A stretch of 64,000 nt of DNA from Evansella sp. LMS18 (GTDB lineage Bacteria > Bacillota > Bacilli > Bacillales > Salisediminibacteriaceae), in NCBI RefSeq assembly GCF_024362785.1, contig NZ_CP093301.1, forward strand, positions 4,836,001 to 4,900,000, in the 5' to 3' direction. The notes beneath the pieces were generated by a model. That model was given only the letters and a program-made list of their open reading frames with translations. It was not told where the DNA came from and searched no databases. Of the stretch, positions 35,748 to 47,740 are shown piece by piece (position 1 is the first letter of the stretch; the number at the start of each line of letters is the position of its first letter). The translations under genes were made by a program, and so were the position numbers.

Positions 35748-36755
35748 TTATTTACCTGCAGCAAGATTTTCTTTCATTTCTTCCACACTCTCCACCTCAA
35801 ACCCTAAGTCCAGGAGCATCTTATGGTCTTCACTGTCTTCTTGACCTGCAGTCGTTAAGTAGTCCCCAACAAAAATAGAGTTTGCTGCATAAAGTCCAAG
35901 AGGCTGCAATGATCGAAGATTAACTTCTCTACCACCGGAAATGCGAATTTCTTTTGTTGGGTTAATAAAGCGGAAAAGTGCTAATACTTTTAAGCAATAC
36001 AATGGATTTAATTCCTTTACTCCTTCTAGCGGTGTACCATCAATGGCATGCAAAAAGTTAACAGGAATCGAATCTGCATCTAACGCTTTTAAATTATTGG
36101 CCATATTTACAACATCCTGCCTGGATTCTTTCATTCCTACGATGACACCAGAGCAGGGAGACATTCCAGAACTTTTTGCCATTTCAACTGTGCTTACTCG
36201 ATCGTCGTATGTATGTGAGGTCGTTATATTCGAATGATGCTGTTCCGAGGTATTAATGTTGTGGTTATAACGGTCAACCCCCGCTTCTTTTAATCGTACC
36301 GCTTGCTCCGGCCTTAATATTCCAAGGCACGCACAGATTTTCATTCCATATGTATCTTTTATTTCTCTTACTGCGTCAACTACATGATCGATTTCTTTAT
36401 TTGAAGGACCACGTCCACTCGCAACAATACAATATGTTCCAATATTTAATTCGTACGCACGCTTTGCTCCATTTAATAGAGTCTCTTTATCTACCATTTT
36501 ATAAGTGTCGATTGGTGCTTTTGAAATCGAGGATTGAGAACAATAGCCACAATTCTCAGGACACAGGCCTGATTTTGCATTCATGATCATATTTAGTTTT
36601 ACTTTTTTCCCAAAGTACTGCTTTCTGATTTGGAATGATGAATGCATCAGTAATAGAACATCATCATCAGGACAGGCTAAAATTGAAAGTGCCTCATCAT
36701 TTGTTATACATCCACCATCTAACACCTTATTTGCAAGTTCCATCCATTGGTTCAT
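35748..36755 (-). CDS. bioB: Biotin synthase
   Basis: 335-aa radical-SAM enzyme that inserts sulfur into dethiobiotin. The [4Fe-4S] motif GLCPENCGYCSQS (Cys spacing x3, x2) is near residue 70, followed by YxxK-type motif YKMVDKETLL and conserved HNINTSEQHH. It overlaps bioD by 4 nt (ATGA), so translation is coupled. Length is normal. Confidence 0.97.
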   Translation of the reverse strand: MNQWMELANKVLDGGCITNDEALSILACPDDDVLLLMHSSFQIRKQYFGKKVKLNMIMNAKSGLCPENCGYCSQSSISKAPIDTYKMVDKETLLNGAKRAYELNIGTYCIVASGRGPSNKEIDHVVDAVREIKDTYGMKICACLGILRPEQAVRLKEAGVDRYNHNINTSEQHHSNITTSHTYDDRVSTVEMAKSSGMSPCSGVIVGMKESRQDVVNMANNLKALDADSIPVNFLHAIDGTPLEGVKELNPLYCLKVLALFRFINPTKEIRISGGREVNLRSLQPLGLYAANSIFVGDYLTTAGQEDSEDHKMLLDLGFEVESVEEMKENLAAGK

Positions 36756-37459
36756 TTCATTGCCTCCATTTCCATTTGATTGATAAGTTTTGACAGATCA
36801 ATATGCTGCTTTATCATTTCTTTAACCGCCTCTTTATTTAATTCTTCAAGCTTAGGCGTTACTCCTAAAATCGGAACTCCACATTGTTTTGCGATTACCT
36901 CAGGATTTGTTTCTTCTGCTAAATCAAAACCCCTGTTTTTTCCATTAATAATAATTCCGGCAATCTTAATTCCTAAACTTTCGGCGTATTTTACGGTTAG
37001 AAATGTATGATTGATCGTGCCTAAATTTGGCCTGGTTACAATAATGGCTGGTAAATCCAATGCTGTTATTAAGTCACTTACTAAAAAATCCGGGCCAAGG
37101 GGCACCGAAATTCCTCCTGCACCTTCAACAAGAAAATAGTGATGTTTCCCTTTAATTCGATCCCAGTGATGTAATACATCTTTAAGATAAATCGATCTCT
37201 CCTCTTGCTTTCCTGCAACATAAGGGGCTAAAGGTTCCTTATATACAAAAGGTGTAATTTCTTCGTGTGTTAATGAGGTTTCTGATGCTTCCTTAAGCAG
37301 ATGCGTATCACTTTCCGGGTTTTCACGCGAGATTCCGCTTAAAAGCGGTTTATATACGCCGATATTAATTTGCTTCTCCTTAAGTACTGCGGCAATACCA
37401 CTTGTTATGATAGTTTTTCCTACACCTGTGTCTGTACCAGTAATAAAAAATCCCCTCAT
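36752..37459 (-). CDS. bioD: Dethiobiotin synthetase
   Basis: 235-aa ATP-dependent enzyme that closes the ureido ring of biotin. P-loop GTDTGVGKTIITSG at residues 7-20 and VEGAGGISVPL near 113 are the family motifs. Overlaps bioF and bioB by 4 nt each. Confidence 0.97.
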   Translation of the reverse strand: MRGFFITGTDTGVGKTIITSGIAAVLKEKQINIGVYKPLLSGISRENPESDTHLLKEASETSLTHEEITPFVYKEPLAPYVAGKQEERSIYLKDVLHHWDRIKGKHHYFLVEGAGGISVPLGPDFLVSDLITALDLPAIIVTRPNLGTINHTFLTVKYAESLGIKIAGIIINGKNRGFDLAEETNPEVIAKQCGVPILGVTPKLEELNKEAVKEMIKQHIDLSKLINQMEMEAMK

Positions 37460-38628
37460 GAGATAATCATCAACTCCCTTCCAATATCATTAAATTTAGT
37501 AAGCAAATGGTCTACTTCTGAATCATTATGAGAGGCAGTAACAGTGAGCCGGATCCGGCTTTCTCCTTTGGGAACAGTTGGCGGACGAATAGCAGGTGCA
37601 TAAATCCCGTTTTCCTGGAGCTTATTTGAGAATCTAACTGACTTATCTGCTTCACCTATTATCACAGGGACAATCGGTGTATCCCCTCCATATACAGTGA
37701 ATCCCATTTCTTCCAGCGTGCTTTTAATTCTCCTAACCTTTTTGAGCAGCCTGTTCCTTTTTTCCTGGCTGTTCTCGATTATATCTAATGCAGCACTGGA
37801 GGCTGCACAGCTTGACGGAGGAAGTGCTGTTTGAAAAATAAATGTTCTCGTATGATTTAGCAGGAAATCTATTAACAATCTTGCCCCCGTAACAAAACCA
37901 CCTTCAACTCCAGCTGCTTTACTTAAGGTACCAATGACTACATCTGGAGAAACTCCAAAATACTCACTCGTTCCCCCTCCACTTTCTCCCAGTACACCTG
38001 TTGCATGTGCATCATCGACAATGACATATGCATCGTATCGTTTAGCCAGTTTCATTATGTGATCTAATGGAGCAATCGTTCCATCCATACTAAAAACACC
38101 ATCTGTAACAATAAATCTTCGAGTATAAGTTTGTGTTTCTTTTAGTTTTTTCTCCAGGTTACCCATGTCAGCATGCTTGTAAATGACAGTTTCAGCTTTT
38201 GATAATCTGCACCCATCAATAATACTTGCATGATTAAGTTGATCGCTTAACAGCACATCCCCTTTTTCAGGCAAAGAGGAAAGAACACCAACGTTTGCTA
38301 AATACCCACTAGAGAATAAAAGGGCAGCCTCCATCCTCTTGAAATCAGCAATCCTTTGCTCTAACTTTTCATGCCATATTGTATTTCCAGTTGTTAACCT
38401 TGATCCGCTGCTCCCCACACCAAATTCCTGTATGGTCTTTGATGCTTTTGCTATCAGAACGGGATCATTCGCTAAACCTAAATAGTTATTTGATGAAAAT
38501 ATTAGCTGTGGTGAACCATTAACTGTCATCTCTGGCTCAGGAGCATTGCTCATTGTTCTTAATTCACGGTATAATCCGGCCTTTCTCGTCTTGTTTATCT
38601 TCTCGCTTAACCATTGTTCCATGCTCAC
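37456..38628 (-). CDS. bioF: 8-amino-7-oxononanoate synthase
   Basis: 390-aa PLP enzyme condensing pimeloyl thioester with alanine. Motifs: [10 protein letters not shown] near 45, GSGGSRL-like SSGSRLTTG near 73, [10 protein letters not shown] near 205 and PLP-lysine [12 protein letters not shown] near 234. Overlaps bioA and bioD by 4 nt. Confidence 0.96.
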   Translation of the reverse strand: MSMEQWLSEKINKTRKAGLYRELRTMSNAPEPEMTVNGSPQLIFSSNNYLGLANDPVLIAKASKTIQEFGVGSSGSRLTTGNTIWHEKLEQRIADFKRMEAALLFSSGYLANVGVLSSLPEKGDVLLSDQLNHASIIDGCRLSKAETVIYKHADMGNLEKKLKETQTYTRRFIVTDGVFSMDGTIAPLDHIMKLAKRYDAYVIVDDAHATGVLGESGGGTSEYFGVSPDVVIGTLSKAAGVEGGFVTGARLLIDFLLNHTRTFIFQTALPPSSCAASSAALDIIENSQEKRNRLLKKVRRIKSTLEEMGFTVYGGDTPIVPVIIGEADKSVRFSNKLQENGIYAPAIRPPTVPKGESRIRLTVTASHNDSEVDHLLTKFNDIGRELMIIS

Positions 38629-39965
38629 AGTTCAGTAACCTCATGAATAGCTTGTTTCATAATAGTAACCATCGCTTTAAGCTCTTCATACGTACTTGCA
38701 AGTGGAGGCATAAAGACAACAACGTCCCCCAACGGCCTGGTAAGCATCCCCAGTTCTCTCATTTTCAATGAAACCTGATAGCCAATCCTTTCTGTTGGTG
38801 TAAAGCTTTCTTTTGTATCTTTGGATTTTACAAGCTCAATCCCGCACATAAAGCCTAACTGCCTAATATCGCCTACATGTGGCATATCCTTTAGTTCCTG
38901 GAATAATTCATGCAGTTGTTCCGCTTTATTGCTTACCTGTTCAACAATTTGATCTTTCTCAAACAAACGTAAATTCTCAATTGCCACTGCACAACCTAGC
39001 TGATTCCCAGTATAGGAATGCCCATGAAAAAAAGTTTTTTGTGTTTTGTAATCAGCATAAAAAGCTTGATAGATTTCCTCAGTCGTAAACGTGGCCGCTA
39101 TAGGTAAATACCCACCTGTAATTCCTTTTCCGGCAGCCATTAAATCTGGTTGTATTCCCTCATGTTCACAAGCAAACATCTTCCCAGTGCGTCCGAAGCC
39201 GGTTGCAACTTCATCGACAATCATGAGCACATCATATTTCGTACATATCTCCCGAACACCAGCCAAAAATCCTTCTGGCATTACAATCATACCTGCAGCA
39301 CCTTGAACCATAGATTCGATGGAAAGTGCTGCAATTGTTTCGTGTTTCTCAATCAGTAACTGTTCCAGCTGCTGGAGGCATTCCTCCTTGCATATATCTC
39401 CATCTCCACTTTCTGAACGGTACACATAAGGGATTGGTGATTTGTAGCTTTCAAACATAAGCGGTCCATAAACATGGTGGAAAAGCTCAATTGAACCGAC
39501 ACTTACCGCCCCAATCGTATCTCCGTGATAGCCATTTTGCATCGAGATAAACTTTTGTTTTTCAGGTTTTCCGATGTTCTTCCAATATTGAAATGCCATT
39601 TTTAATGCAATTTCCATCGCTTCGGCACCACTATCAGAATAGAAAACTCTCGTTAAGCTTTCTGGAGTGATTTCTATTAGTTTTTCAGCAAGCTCTGTAG
39701 CTGGAACATTCGTCATCCCTAATAACGTTGAGTGAGCGATTTTACCAAGTTGTTTTTTTATTGCATCATCTAACTCTTTTTTTCTGTGCCCGTGTACATT
39801 AAGCCATACAGATGAAAATCCATCAAAGTACTCTTTACCATTAATGTCTTTTACTTTTATCCCTTCGCCACTTTCAATGATTAAAGGAGCTTCATCGTAA
39901 TCCTTCATTTGGGTAAATGGTAACCATAAATATTTTTTACTTTTCTCAATCAACTCTTGTGTCAT
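38625..39965 (-). CDS. bioA: Adenosylmethionine or lysine-8-amino-7-oxononanoate aminotransferase
   Basis: 446-aa class III aminotransferase forming 7,8-diaminopelargonate. PLP contacts: [16 protein letters not shown] near 110, [11 protein letters not shown] near 245 and catalytic Lys in [12 protein letters not shown] near 275. The B. subtilis type (BioK) uses lysine as amino donor; the sequence alone does not settle the donor. Overlaps bioW by 20 nt. Confidence 0.95.
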   Translation of the reverse strand: MTQELIEKSKKYLWLPFTQMKDYDEAPLIIESGEGIKVKDINGKEYFDGFSSVWLNVHGHRKKELDDAIKKQLGKIAHSTLLGMTNVPATELAEKLIEITPESLTRVFYSDSGAEAMEIALKMAFQYWKNIGKPEKQKFISMQNGYHGDTIGAVSVGSIELFHHVYGPLMFESYKSPIPYVYRSESGDGDICKEECLQQLEQLLIEKHETIAALSIESMVQGAAGMIVMPEGFLAGVREICTKYDVLMIVDEVATGFGRTGKMFACEHEGIQPDLMAAGKGITGGYLPIAATFTTEEIYQAFYADYKTQKTFFHGHSYTGNQLGCAVAIENLRLFEKDQIVEQVSNKAEQLHELFQELKDMPHVGDIRQLGFMCGIELVKSKDTKESFTPTERIGYQVSLKMRELGMLTRPLGDVVVFMPPLASTYEELKAMVTIMKQAIHEVTEL

Positions 39966-40728
39966 GTTCTTCCTCCCATTGAACCAGAATTGGTTGTTCT
40001 TCTAAATAAGAAATATATGTATTGAGATCAGATAATGAATGAACGAAAAAGATACGGCATCCACTCTCATCCCCGTAGTGCTTAAGTTTGGTTATACGTT
40101 GATATCCCATAGTTTTACTGGCTACATAGCCTGTAATATAATCCGGGTCGTCTGACCAGCATAATTCTGCAATGGTGGATTCGTGATTACACACCTTAGC
40201 AGCAAGCGTAAGCGCTTCCTTAATTCTTCGATTAGCAGAAATTAATTTTGAGTCAGCCCATCTTTCAAAGTTTCTCGTTTGCCAATCCATTCTGGAAACG
40301 CGAACACCCTTATTTACTATCTTATCTACTCGCTCTCCCGTATGAACATCAATCAGAATAGCACCTCTTACGGAATATTCAGGAATTTTTTGATAGGCTT
40401 TTTCAATAATATCTATTGGGACACCTGTTTTTTCGAGAAGAAATCGAGCTAACTCTTGTCCTTCTTCAACGGTAGTTACTTCATTTGTTTGGATTGTTAA
40501 AGGGTTCACATATTTAATAGGTTTATTTATACTTTCACATTGAATTTGTAAAAAATCTGGTTTTCCCCTTGAATGATTCAAAGCCTTTTCCAGCAAGGTA
40601 TTAACCGACGTCCTTAAATCGCCATAGGAAGAAAGTAATTCACCCCCAGAAATATGCTTTCCGCCATTTTCATGAGTTTCTTGCTCCGACGCACGCATTC
40701 TTACGCTATACAAACTGCTTTGATCCAT
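39946..40728 (-). CDS. bioW: 6-carboxyhexanoate-CoA ligase (pimeloyl-CoA synthetase)
   Basis: 260-aa enzyme activating pimelate to pimeloyl-CoA, the first step of the operon. It shows the BioW start [11 protein letters not shown], with GGKHISGGE near 22, and [15 protein letters not shown] and [10 protein letters not shown] in the centre. First gene of bioWAFDB; the start follows AAGGAGAAG. Presence with bioI gives two routes to the pimeloyl unit, as in B. subtilis. Confidence 0.94.
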   Translation of the reverse strand: MDQSSLYSVRMRASEQETHENGGKHISGGELLSSYGDLRTSVNTLLEKALNHSRGKPDFLQIQCESINKPIKYVNPLTIQTNEVTTVEEGQELARFLLEKTGVPIDIIEKAYQKIPEYSVRGAILIDVHTGERVDKIVNKGVRVSRMDWQTRNFERWADSKLISANRRIKEALTLAAKVCNHESTIAELCWSDDPDYITGYVASKTMGYQRITKLKHYGDESGCRIFFVHSLSDLNTYISYLEEQPILVQWEEEHDTRVD

Positions 40729-40805
40729 TGCTGTCTTCTCCTTAGCTTAGTTTTAATTTCAAACATTTAATTCCAGCCTTCCATTCATAAAGCATGGAAT
40801 CGCCC

Positions 40806-40840
40806 AATTGTAAACCAATTATGATTCGAAGTTTACAATT
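40806..40840. promoter_or_regulatory. BirA (biotin repressor) operator 1
   Basis: AATTGTAAAC-N15-GTTTACAATT is a perfect 10-bp inverted repeat with the 15-nt spacing of bio operators. It lies 78-112 nt upstream of bioW. Confidence 0.85.
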
Positions 40841-40850
40841 AAGATAATAG

Positions 40851-40885
40851 AATTGTTAACCACATTTGTCAATAGGTTAACATTA
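40851..40885. promoter_or_regulatory. BirA (biotin repressor) operator 2
   Basis: AATTGTTAAC-N15-GTTAACATT, a second inverted repeat of the same spacing (one end mismatch), 10 nt beyond operator 1. TTGTTAAC matches the Bacillus BirA box. Confidence 0.85.
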
Positions 40886-40911
40886 TACCTCCGGATTTTA
40901 TTGGAAGTAAA

Positions 40912-41010
40912 ATGGAAGGTAATGATTTAATAGGGATTATCCCTCGTTCAGTTAGAACCGGAGAAGACAAAAGATTACTGCTGAACGAATTAAAAGAACT
41001 GGTTTTTTAA
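40912..41010 (+). pseudogene. Possible C-terminal gene remnant, 32 aa
   Basis: Short frame MEGNDLIGIIPRSVRTGEDK... ending TAA 41008-41010; the frame is open back to about 40876 without a ribosome binding site. The peptide looks protein-like rather than random and could be the end of a lost gene. Not identified. Confidence 0.25.
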
Positions 41011-41021
41011 TTTCACACATG

Positions 41022-41050
41022 TTGATACTTTAATACTCTTTGTGTATAAT
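41022..41050 (+). promoter_or_regulatory. Strong sigma-A promoter
   Basis: TTGATA (41022-41027), exact 17-nt spacer, TATAAT (41045-41050), with TGTG just before the -10 (extended -10). Predicted start about 41057. Confidence 0.75.
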
Positions 41051-41056
41051 TTTCAT

Positions 41057-41133
41057 AAAAGCGCAACCACATTATACTGGGTATAAAAACGCTGGTACTC
41101 CCAATTCCAAATTAGGAAAACCAGCATTTTTTT
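41057..41133 (+). ncRNA. Candidate small RNA or attenuated leader
   Basis: The promoter at 41022-41050 is followed within 40 nt by an intrinsic terminator (stem GCTGGT / ACCAGC at 41091-41125, then seven T). The predicted transcript is about 75 nt with no reading frame. It may be an independent small RNA or a conditional leader for the SET gene at 41211. Confidence 0.5.
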
Positions 41134-41210
41134 AGTTGTTGAGCCAGATGCCAAACTAATTAAAATTCAACCAGAAATGTAAAAACACAAACTATAAAAG
41201 GTGATAAACG

Positions 41211-41588
41211 ATGATTGAGGTTAATAAATCTCCCATTAGCGACGGGGAGTTCAATAGAGGAGTATTTGCAACATGCGATATACCAAAAGGTCAGCTAATA
41301 CACGAAGCGCCGGTTCTCCCTTATCCTAATGAGGAGCATCAATTAATTGAACATACTGTACTTGCGGACTACGTATTTGAATACGGGCAAAACCACGGTG
41401 CCATCATTTTAGGGTACGGAATGCTTTTTAACCATTCATACGAGCCCAATGCCACATATGAAATTAATTTTGATAACCATACCTTCGATTACTATGCTTA
41501 TAAAGACATCAAAGCAGGAGAAGAGATTCTTATCAATTACAATGGTGACGTCGATGACAAAGAACTCCTGTGGTTTCATAAGAAATGA
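41211..41588 (+). CDS. SET-domain protein
   Basis: 125-aa minimal SET domain with no other region. N-terminal RGVFATCDIPKGQLIHEAPVL, the SAM-binding pseudoknot NHSYEPNATYEI (residues 76-87) and GEEILINYNGD are the three family motifs. Eukaryotic relatives are lysine methyltransferases; the bacterial substrates are largely unknown. It follows AAAGGTGAT. It may be downstream of the promoter-terminator unit at 41022-41133. Confidence 0.88.
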   Translation: MIEVNKSPISDGEFNRGVFATCDIPKGQLIHEAPVLPYPNEEHQLIEHTVLADYVFEYGQNHGAIILGYGMLFNHSYEPNATYEINFDNHTFDYYAYKDIKAGEEILINYNGDVDDKELLWFHKK

Positions 41589-41895
41589 TTTGAAAATCCA
41601 TCCGAATCTGTATCCTTCTATAATTAAATTATAGGAGGTTTTTTTTGATTGCAGAGGATGAATAAGATTAAATTAATTCCTAACTTCAAAATAAAACTAT
41701 TCAACCTTCCTGCACTTTAATTCCACAAAGCAAAGAGAATACCCTTGCCTATCATTGCCCCTGTTAATAAAAGTCCTGTTTATATAATACTAGGGATGAG
41801 GTTTAACAAGATCTGGAAACAGGACATGCTGCTCATGACACCACGACCTTTTATTTTTTAAGATTGAATTGACAGAAAATTTTCAATAGGAGCTG
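41589..41895. other. Intergenic region upstream of dacC-like gene
   Basis: AT-rich gap. It holds a small palindrome TATAATTAAATTATA just after the SET gene followed by GGAGG and TTTTTTTT, possibly a weak terminator. No reading frame with a start signal is seen before 41896. Confidence 0.4.
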
Positions 41896-43404
41896 ATGGA
41901 CATTTTAAAGCACAAATTAGCAATTAGTTGGTTGATCGCAGTAATTGTTTTAGCTGCCGCAGGGGCAACCCAAATCGTTTCTACAGCAGAAACGGATCCT
42001 AGCCAGCTGGCGGAGCAGCAACTTAGTGAAGATATCCTTGAAATACTGGATGGTGAAGCTTTAAAGCACGCTTTGGCCTCGGTACATGTGCGGACCGAAT
42101 CAGGCGAGGAGATATTTTCCTATAACGGGGATACAAGTGTTGTGCCTGCCTCCGGTCAAAAGCTGTTAATAGGTGCAGCAGCCCTGGATACGTTAGGCCC
42201 CGACTACAGATTCTCCACAGGAGTGTATACTGACGGGCACCAGACAGGTAATGTGCTGCATGGAAATTTATACATAAAAGGTTACGGAGATCCGACGATG
42301 CTGCCTGAGGATTACGAGAAATTGGCCAGTGAAATCGCAGCTCAGGGCATAAAAGTCATACAAGGTGATCTTGTTGCTGATGACACTTTTTTTGATGATA
42401 TGCGCCTCTCACTTGATTTGTCCTGGTTTAATCAGCGAAGAGTAACAGGAGCCCAGGTTTCCGCATTAACTGTGTCCCCTGATGAGGACTATGATGCTGG
42501 TTCCGTTATTGTTGAGGTCCATCCTGGAGAAAATCAGGGAGATACGACAACTGTCGAAGTATATCCGGAAACGGATTATATTACAATCCTTAATGACGTA
42601 GTTACTGTTGAAGAAGGAGGAAGCAGGTCTGTTGACTGGGGAAGAGAACATGGTAATAATAATATTTTTGTCAGCGGAACTATGCCCCTTGACGGACCAA
42701 GATGGAGAAACTGGATTGCCGTATGGGAGCCTACAGAACTTGCCCAGGACCTTTTCTATCAGGCTTTAAAAGATAACGGTGTTAAAGTTCAGGGAGGTCT
42801 CAGCCTGGGGGAAACGCCGGAAAACGCCGAAGAATTAATCGTAAGGGAGTCCATGCAAATAAGCGAGCTGTTCATTCCGTTCATGAAGCTGAGTAATAAC
42901 TCGATTGCTGAGATACTGGCCAAAACAATGGGCAGAGAAGTATACGGCGAGGGAAGCTGGGATGCGGGACTTACTGTAGTGAATGAGTATCTGGAGAATG
43001 CAGGTCTTGATACTTCGGCAATTCAGCTGAGAGACGGTTCCGGGATGTCTCATTTAAATAAAATTCCTACAAAAGAAATGACAAGGCTTCTGGACCATGT
43101 AAAAGGAGAAGAATGGTTTGATGTATTTTACGCCTCCCTGCCTGTTGCCGGCGCAAGTGACAGAATGGAAGGGGGAACATTAAGAAGCCGTATGGGTGGG
43201 ACTCGTGCTGCTGGGAATGTCCATGCGAAAACAGGGACAGTCACATCGAAAACCTCACTTTCCGGATATGCGACAACTCAGGATGACGAAGAAATAATTT
43301 TCTCGATTATTTTCAATAATTATATTGGAAGCCATCCGAAAAATCTGGAAGATGAAATCGCAGTCCTTCTTGCAGAGTTTACTTATGAAATGGAAGATAA
43401 TTAA
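41896..43404 (+). CDS. dacC: D-alanyl-D-alanine carboxypeptidase/endopeptidase (PBP4, S13 family)
   Basis: 502-aa exported penicillin-binding protein of the PBP4/DacC type. N-terminal hydrophobic segment LAISWLIAVIVLAAAGATQ is a signal peptide. Active-site motifs: SGQK (SxxK) near 88-91, SNN (SxN) near 334, KTG (AKTGTVTS) near 445. The large insertion between SxxK and SxN is typical of the S13 family. It cleaves terminal or cross-linked D-Ala bonds in peptidoglycan. ATAGGAGCTG precedes the ATG. Confidence 0.93.
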   Translation: MDILKHKLAISWLIAVIVLAAAGATQIVSTAETDPSQLAEQQLSEDILEILDGEALKHALASVHVRTESGEEIFSYNGDTSVVPASGQKLLIGAAALDTLGPDYRFSTGVYTDGHQTGNVLHGNLYIKGYGDPTMLPEDYEKLASEIAAQGIKVIQGDLVADDTFFDDMRLSLDLSWFNQRRVTGAQVSALTVSPDEDYDAGSVIVEVHPGENQGDTTTVEVYPETDYITILNDVVTVEEGGSRSVDWGREHGNNNIFVSGTMPLDGPRWRNWIAVWEPTELAQDLFYQALKDNGVKVQGGLSLGETPENAEELIVRESMQISELFIPFMKLSNNSIAEILAKTMGREVYGEGSWDAGLTVVNEYLENAGLDTSAIQLRDGSGMSHLNKIPTKEMTRLLDHVKGEEWFDVFYASLPVAGASDRMEGGTLRSRMGGTRAAGNVHAKTGTVTSKTSLSGYATTQDDEEIIFSIIFNNYIGSHPKNLEDEIAVLLAEFTYEMEDN

Positions 43405-43481
43405 GGCAGTGACCAGACATAAAAAGAGGCTCTTCCCTCCGAACCTGTGATTGTTTTTACCAGGTACACCTGTAAGTTAAA

Positions 43482-43521
43482 AATTGGGTATTCGTTTTAG
43501 AGAAGAAACGAATACCCAATT
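43482..43521. terminator. Bidirectional terminator between dacC and katG
   Basis: Perfect 16-bp stem AATTGGGTATTCGTTT / AAACGAATACCCAATT with an 8-nt loop. It separates two convergent genes. Confidence 0.88.
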
Positions 43522-43556
43522 ACTATTTAAACGGTATTTTTCAGTTGTTACAGTAA

Positions 43557-45794
<2,238 letters not shown>

Positions 45795-45870
45795 TTACCC
45801 AAATTTATATTTTATATTTTTGCCAACTTCTCGTCTCTCTTAACGAAGAGTAAAAGTTAAGCACAAATCA

Positions 45871-45898
45871 ATGATAACACTTCTCAGTTGAAAGTCAA
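45871..45898 (-). promoter_or_regulatory. katG sigma-A promoter
   Basis: Minus strand: TTGACT (45898-45893), 16-nt spacer, TATCAT (45876-45871). The 5' leader of katG would be about 125 nt. Confidence 0.65.
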
Positions 45899-45905
45899 TA
45901 TTTAT

Positions 45906-45920
45906 TTATAACTATTATCA
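45906..45920. promoter_or_regulatory. PerR/Fur-family box upstream of katG
   Basis: TTATAACTATTATCA matches the PerR box TTATAAT-N-ATTATAA at 12 of 14 defined positions and sits 7 nt upstream of the -35. PerR control of catalases in Bacillus is established. Confidence 0.6.
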
Positions 45921-46137
45921 TCATGTAAATGTTATTAACCTGGTTCTCCCTAGATAATACGGTTATCTATGAATACAGGGCATTGTCAATTCTCAATAAG
46001 ATAAGCGATTTCTCACTTATTACGTGAATATGTAATCGCTAATTAGAGGATAAAAGAGGACGCTAACCATAAAGGGGAAGGAATTCCTAACAGAGAATTT
46101 TTTTCAAGCAGAAAAATAGCTAGTTTTGCACAACAAA
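45921..46137. other. Intergenic region between katG promoter and efflux gene
   Basis: About 220 nt with no start-signalled frame. It contains several TTATC/GATAA stretches but no structure I can name. Confidence 0.35.
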
Positions 46138-46163
46138 AAAGCAAGAGGCCTCGCCCCTTGCTT
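46138..46163 (-). terminator. Intrinsic terminator of efflux MFS gene
   Basis: Stem AAGCAAGaGGC / GCCcCTTGCTT with a CTC loop; six T on the minus strand. Confidence 0.88.
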
Positions 46164-46168
46164 CCTGA

Positions 46169-47629
46169 TCATATATTAGCTATTTTTTTCCCCACACCTG
46201 TTCCTTTTAGCTTCTCCCCCATTTCCCATTCTTCATCTGTCGGCGGATAAGTTTTCTGAATCCTAAAGGAAAGGATTAGCGAAACTAACGTTATTACACC
46301 GATCATTCCGAATGCGATGACTACTCCGAATATATCTGGGCGAACGATCTGTGGAATACTGGCTCCGGCTCTTTCTGCCGTTGTCATGGTCGTCACGAGT
46401 AAGCCTGTGCCAATAGACGCTGACAGCTGACGTACTGTATTCGTAACCGCCGAACCGTGGGGAATCAATTTTTTAGGTATTTGATTCAGTCCTGCTGTAT
46501 TGACTGGCATCATGACCATCGAGAAGCCAAACATGCGAATCGCATACATCACAGTTAAATACAAAATAGAAGTAGATGTATCAATGAAAAGAAACGCAAA
46601 GGTGGAGATTGTCATGATAATAAGACCGGGAATAGCTAAAACACGAGCACCAAACCGGTCAAATATCCTGCCCGTAATAGGAGCCATGAAACCTGTGATC
46701 AATGCTCCAGGCAGCAAAACAATTCCTGCCTCTACTGCTGTAAAACCGCGCATGTTATGCATATATAAAGGAATAAGTGTCTCCAGCCCGATGAGGCCTA
46801 AAAAGCCGATACTGCAAATGATTGTAGATAGGGTAAACATACGTGCCCTGAAGACACGGAATTCCAGCATAGGATGTTTCAAACCAAGCTGGCGCCTGAC
46901 AAAAATGAAAATCATCAGCGCACCAAGGAACAGAAATATAATTGTTTGCGGGCTCCCCCAGCCATTGTTCCCTGCACTGGTAAACCCATACAGAAGACCC
47001 CCGAAACCAAAAGTAGATAACATAATGGATACTGGATCGACTTTCGGATTTTTTAGTTCCGTGACATTTCTCATTTTAAAGAACGCTAAAACGAGCATGA
47101 GCAGTGCTAAAGGGATAATTCCATAAAACATATAGCGCCATTCGTAATTTGTGGTCACCCACCCGGACAACGTAGGGCCGATCGCTGGGGCAAACGAAAT
47201 TACAAGGCCAATATACCCCATAGCTGTTCCCCGGCGTTCAACTGGGAAAATGAGTAAAAAAACCGTCTGCATTAACGGAATCATTACTCCTGCCCCAATA
47301 GACTGAATAACCCTGCCTGCAAGTAAGACCGGGAAATTTCCCGCCATGGATGCGACCACGGTTCCAATTGTAAAGATACCCATTGCTGAGAGGAATAGTT
47401 GTCTCGTTGTATATTTTTCAATTAAAAAAGCAGAAATGGGCACCATGATGCCCATTACAAGCATAAATACTGTCGTTAACCACTGGCCGGTATTCGCCGT
47501 GATATTCATTTCTTCCATTAGCGGGGGAATGGCTGTAATCATGAGTGTCTGGTTTAAGACTGCAATAAATGATCCTGTGAGCAATAATCCAGCGATAAGT
47601 ACTTTACTGTAACTCTCTTTATTTTCCAT
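46169..47629 (-). CDS. DHA2-family MFS multidrug efflux transporter
   Basis: 486-aa transporter with 14 predicted membrane segments (EmrB/QacA type). Motif C-like GYIGLVISFAPAIGPTLSGW near residue 140 and LNQTLMITAIPPLMEEM near 25 mark the DHA2 class. It exports toxic or lipophilic compounds by proton antiport. A perfect inverted repeat (47741-47761) overlaps its likely promoter, pointing to repression by a small DNA-binding regulator not encoded next to it. Confidence 0.9.
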   Translation of the reverse strand: MENKESYSKVLIAGLLLTGSFIAVLNQTLMITAIPPLMEEMNITANTGQWLTTVFMLVMGIMVPISAFLIEKYTTRQLFLSAMGIFTIGTVVASMAGNFPVLLAGRVIQSIGAGVMIPLMQTVFLLIFPVERRGTAMGYIGLVISFAPAIGPTLSGWVTTNYEWRYMFYGIIPLALLMLVLAFFKMRNVTELKNPKVDPVSIMLSTFGFGGLLYGFTSAGNNGWGSPQTIIFLFLGALMIFIFVRRQLGLKHPMLEFRVFRARMFTLSTIICSIGFLGLIGLETLIPLYMHNMRGFTAVEAGIVLLPGALITGFMAPITGRIFDRFGARVLAIPGLIIMTISTFAFLFIDTSTSILYLTVMYAIRMFGFSMVMMPVNTAGLNQIPKKLIPHGSAVTNTVRQLSASIGTGLLVTTMTTAERAGASIPQIVRPDIFGVVIAFGMIGVITLVSLILSFRIQKTYPPTDEEWEMGEKLKGTGVGKKIANI

Positions 47630-47740
47630 CTGAAAACTCCTACTATATCATATCTTCTGCGAGCTTTATGAACTCTCAAACTATAACTTAATGAGAGCAG
47701 CTCTATTTTTTAGTCTGTATATAAGTATATAACAATAATT

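Noticed and set aside
46500-47126. Long plus-strand frame of 208 aa inside the efflux pump gene
   Set aside because: Antisense shadow of a clear 14-helix MFS protein; composition reflects the reverse of hydrophobic codons.
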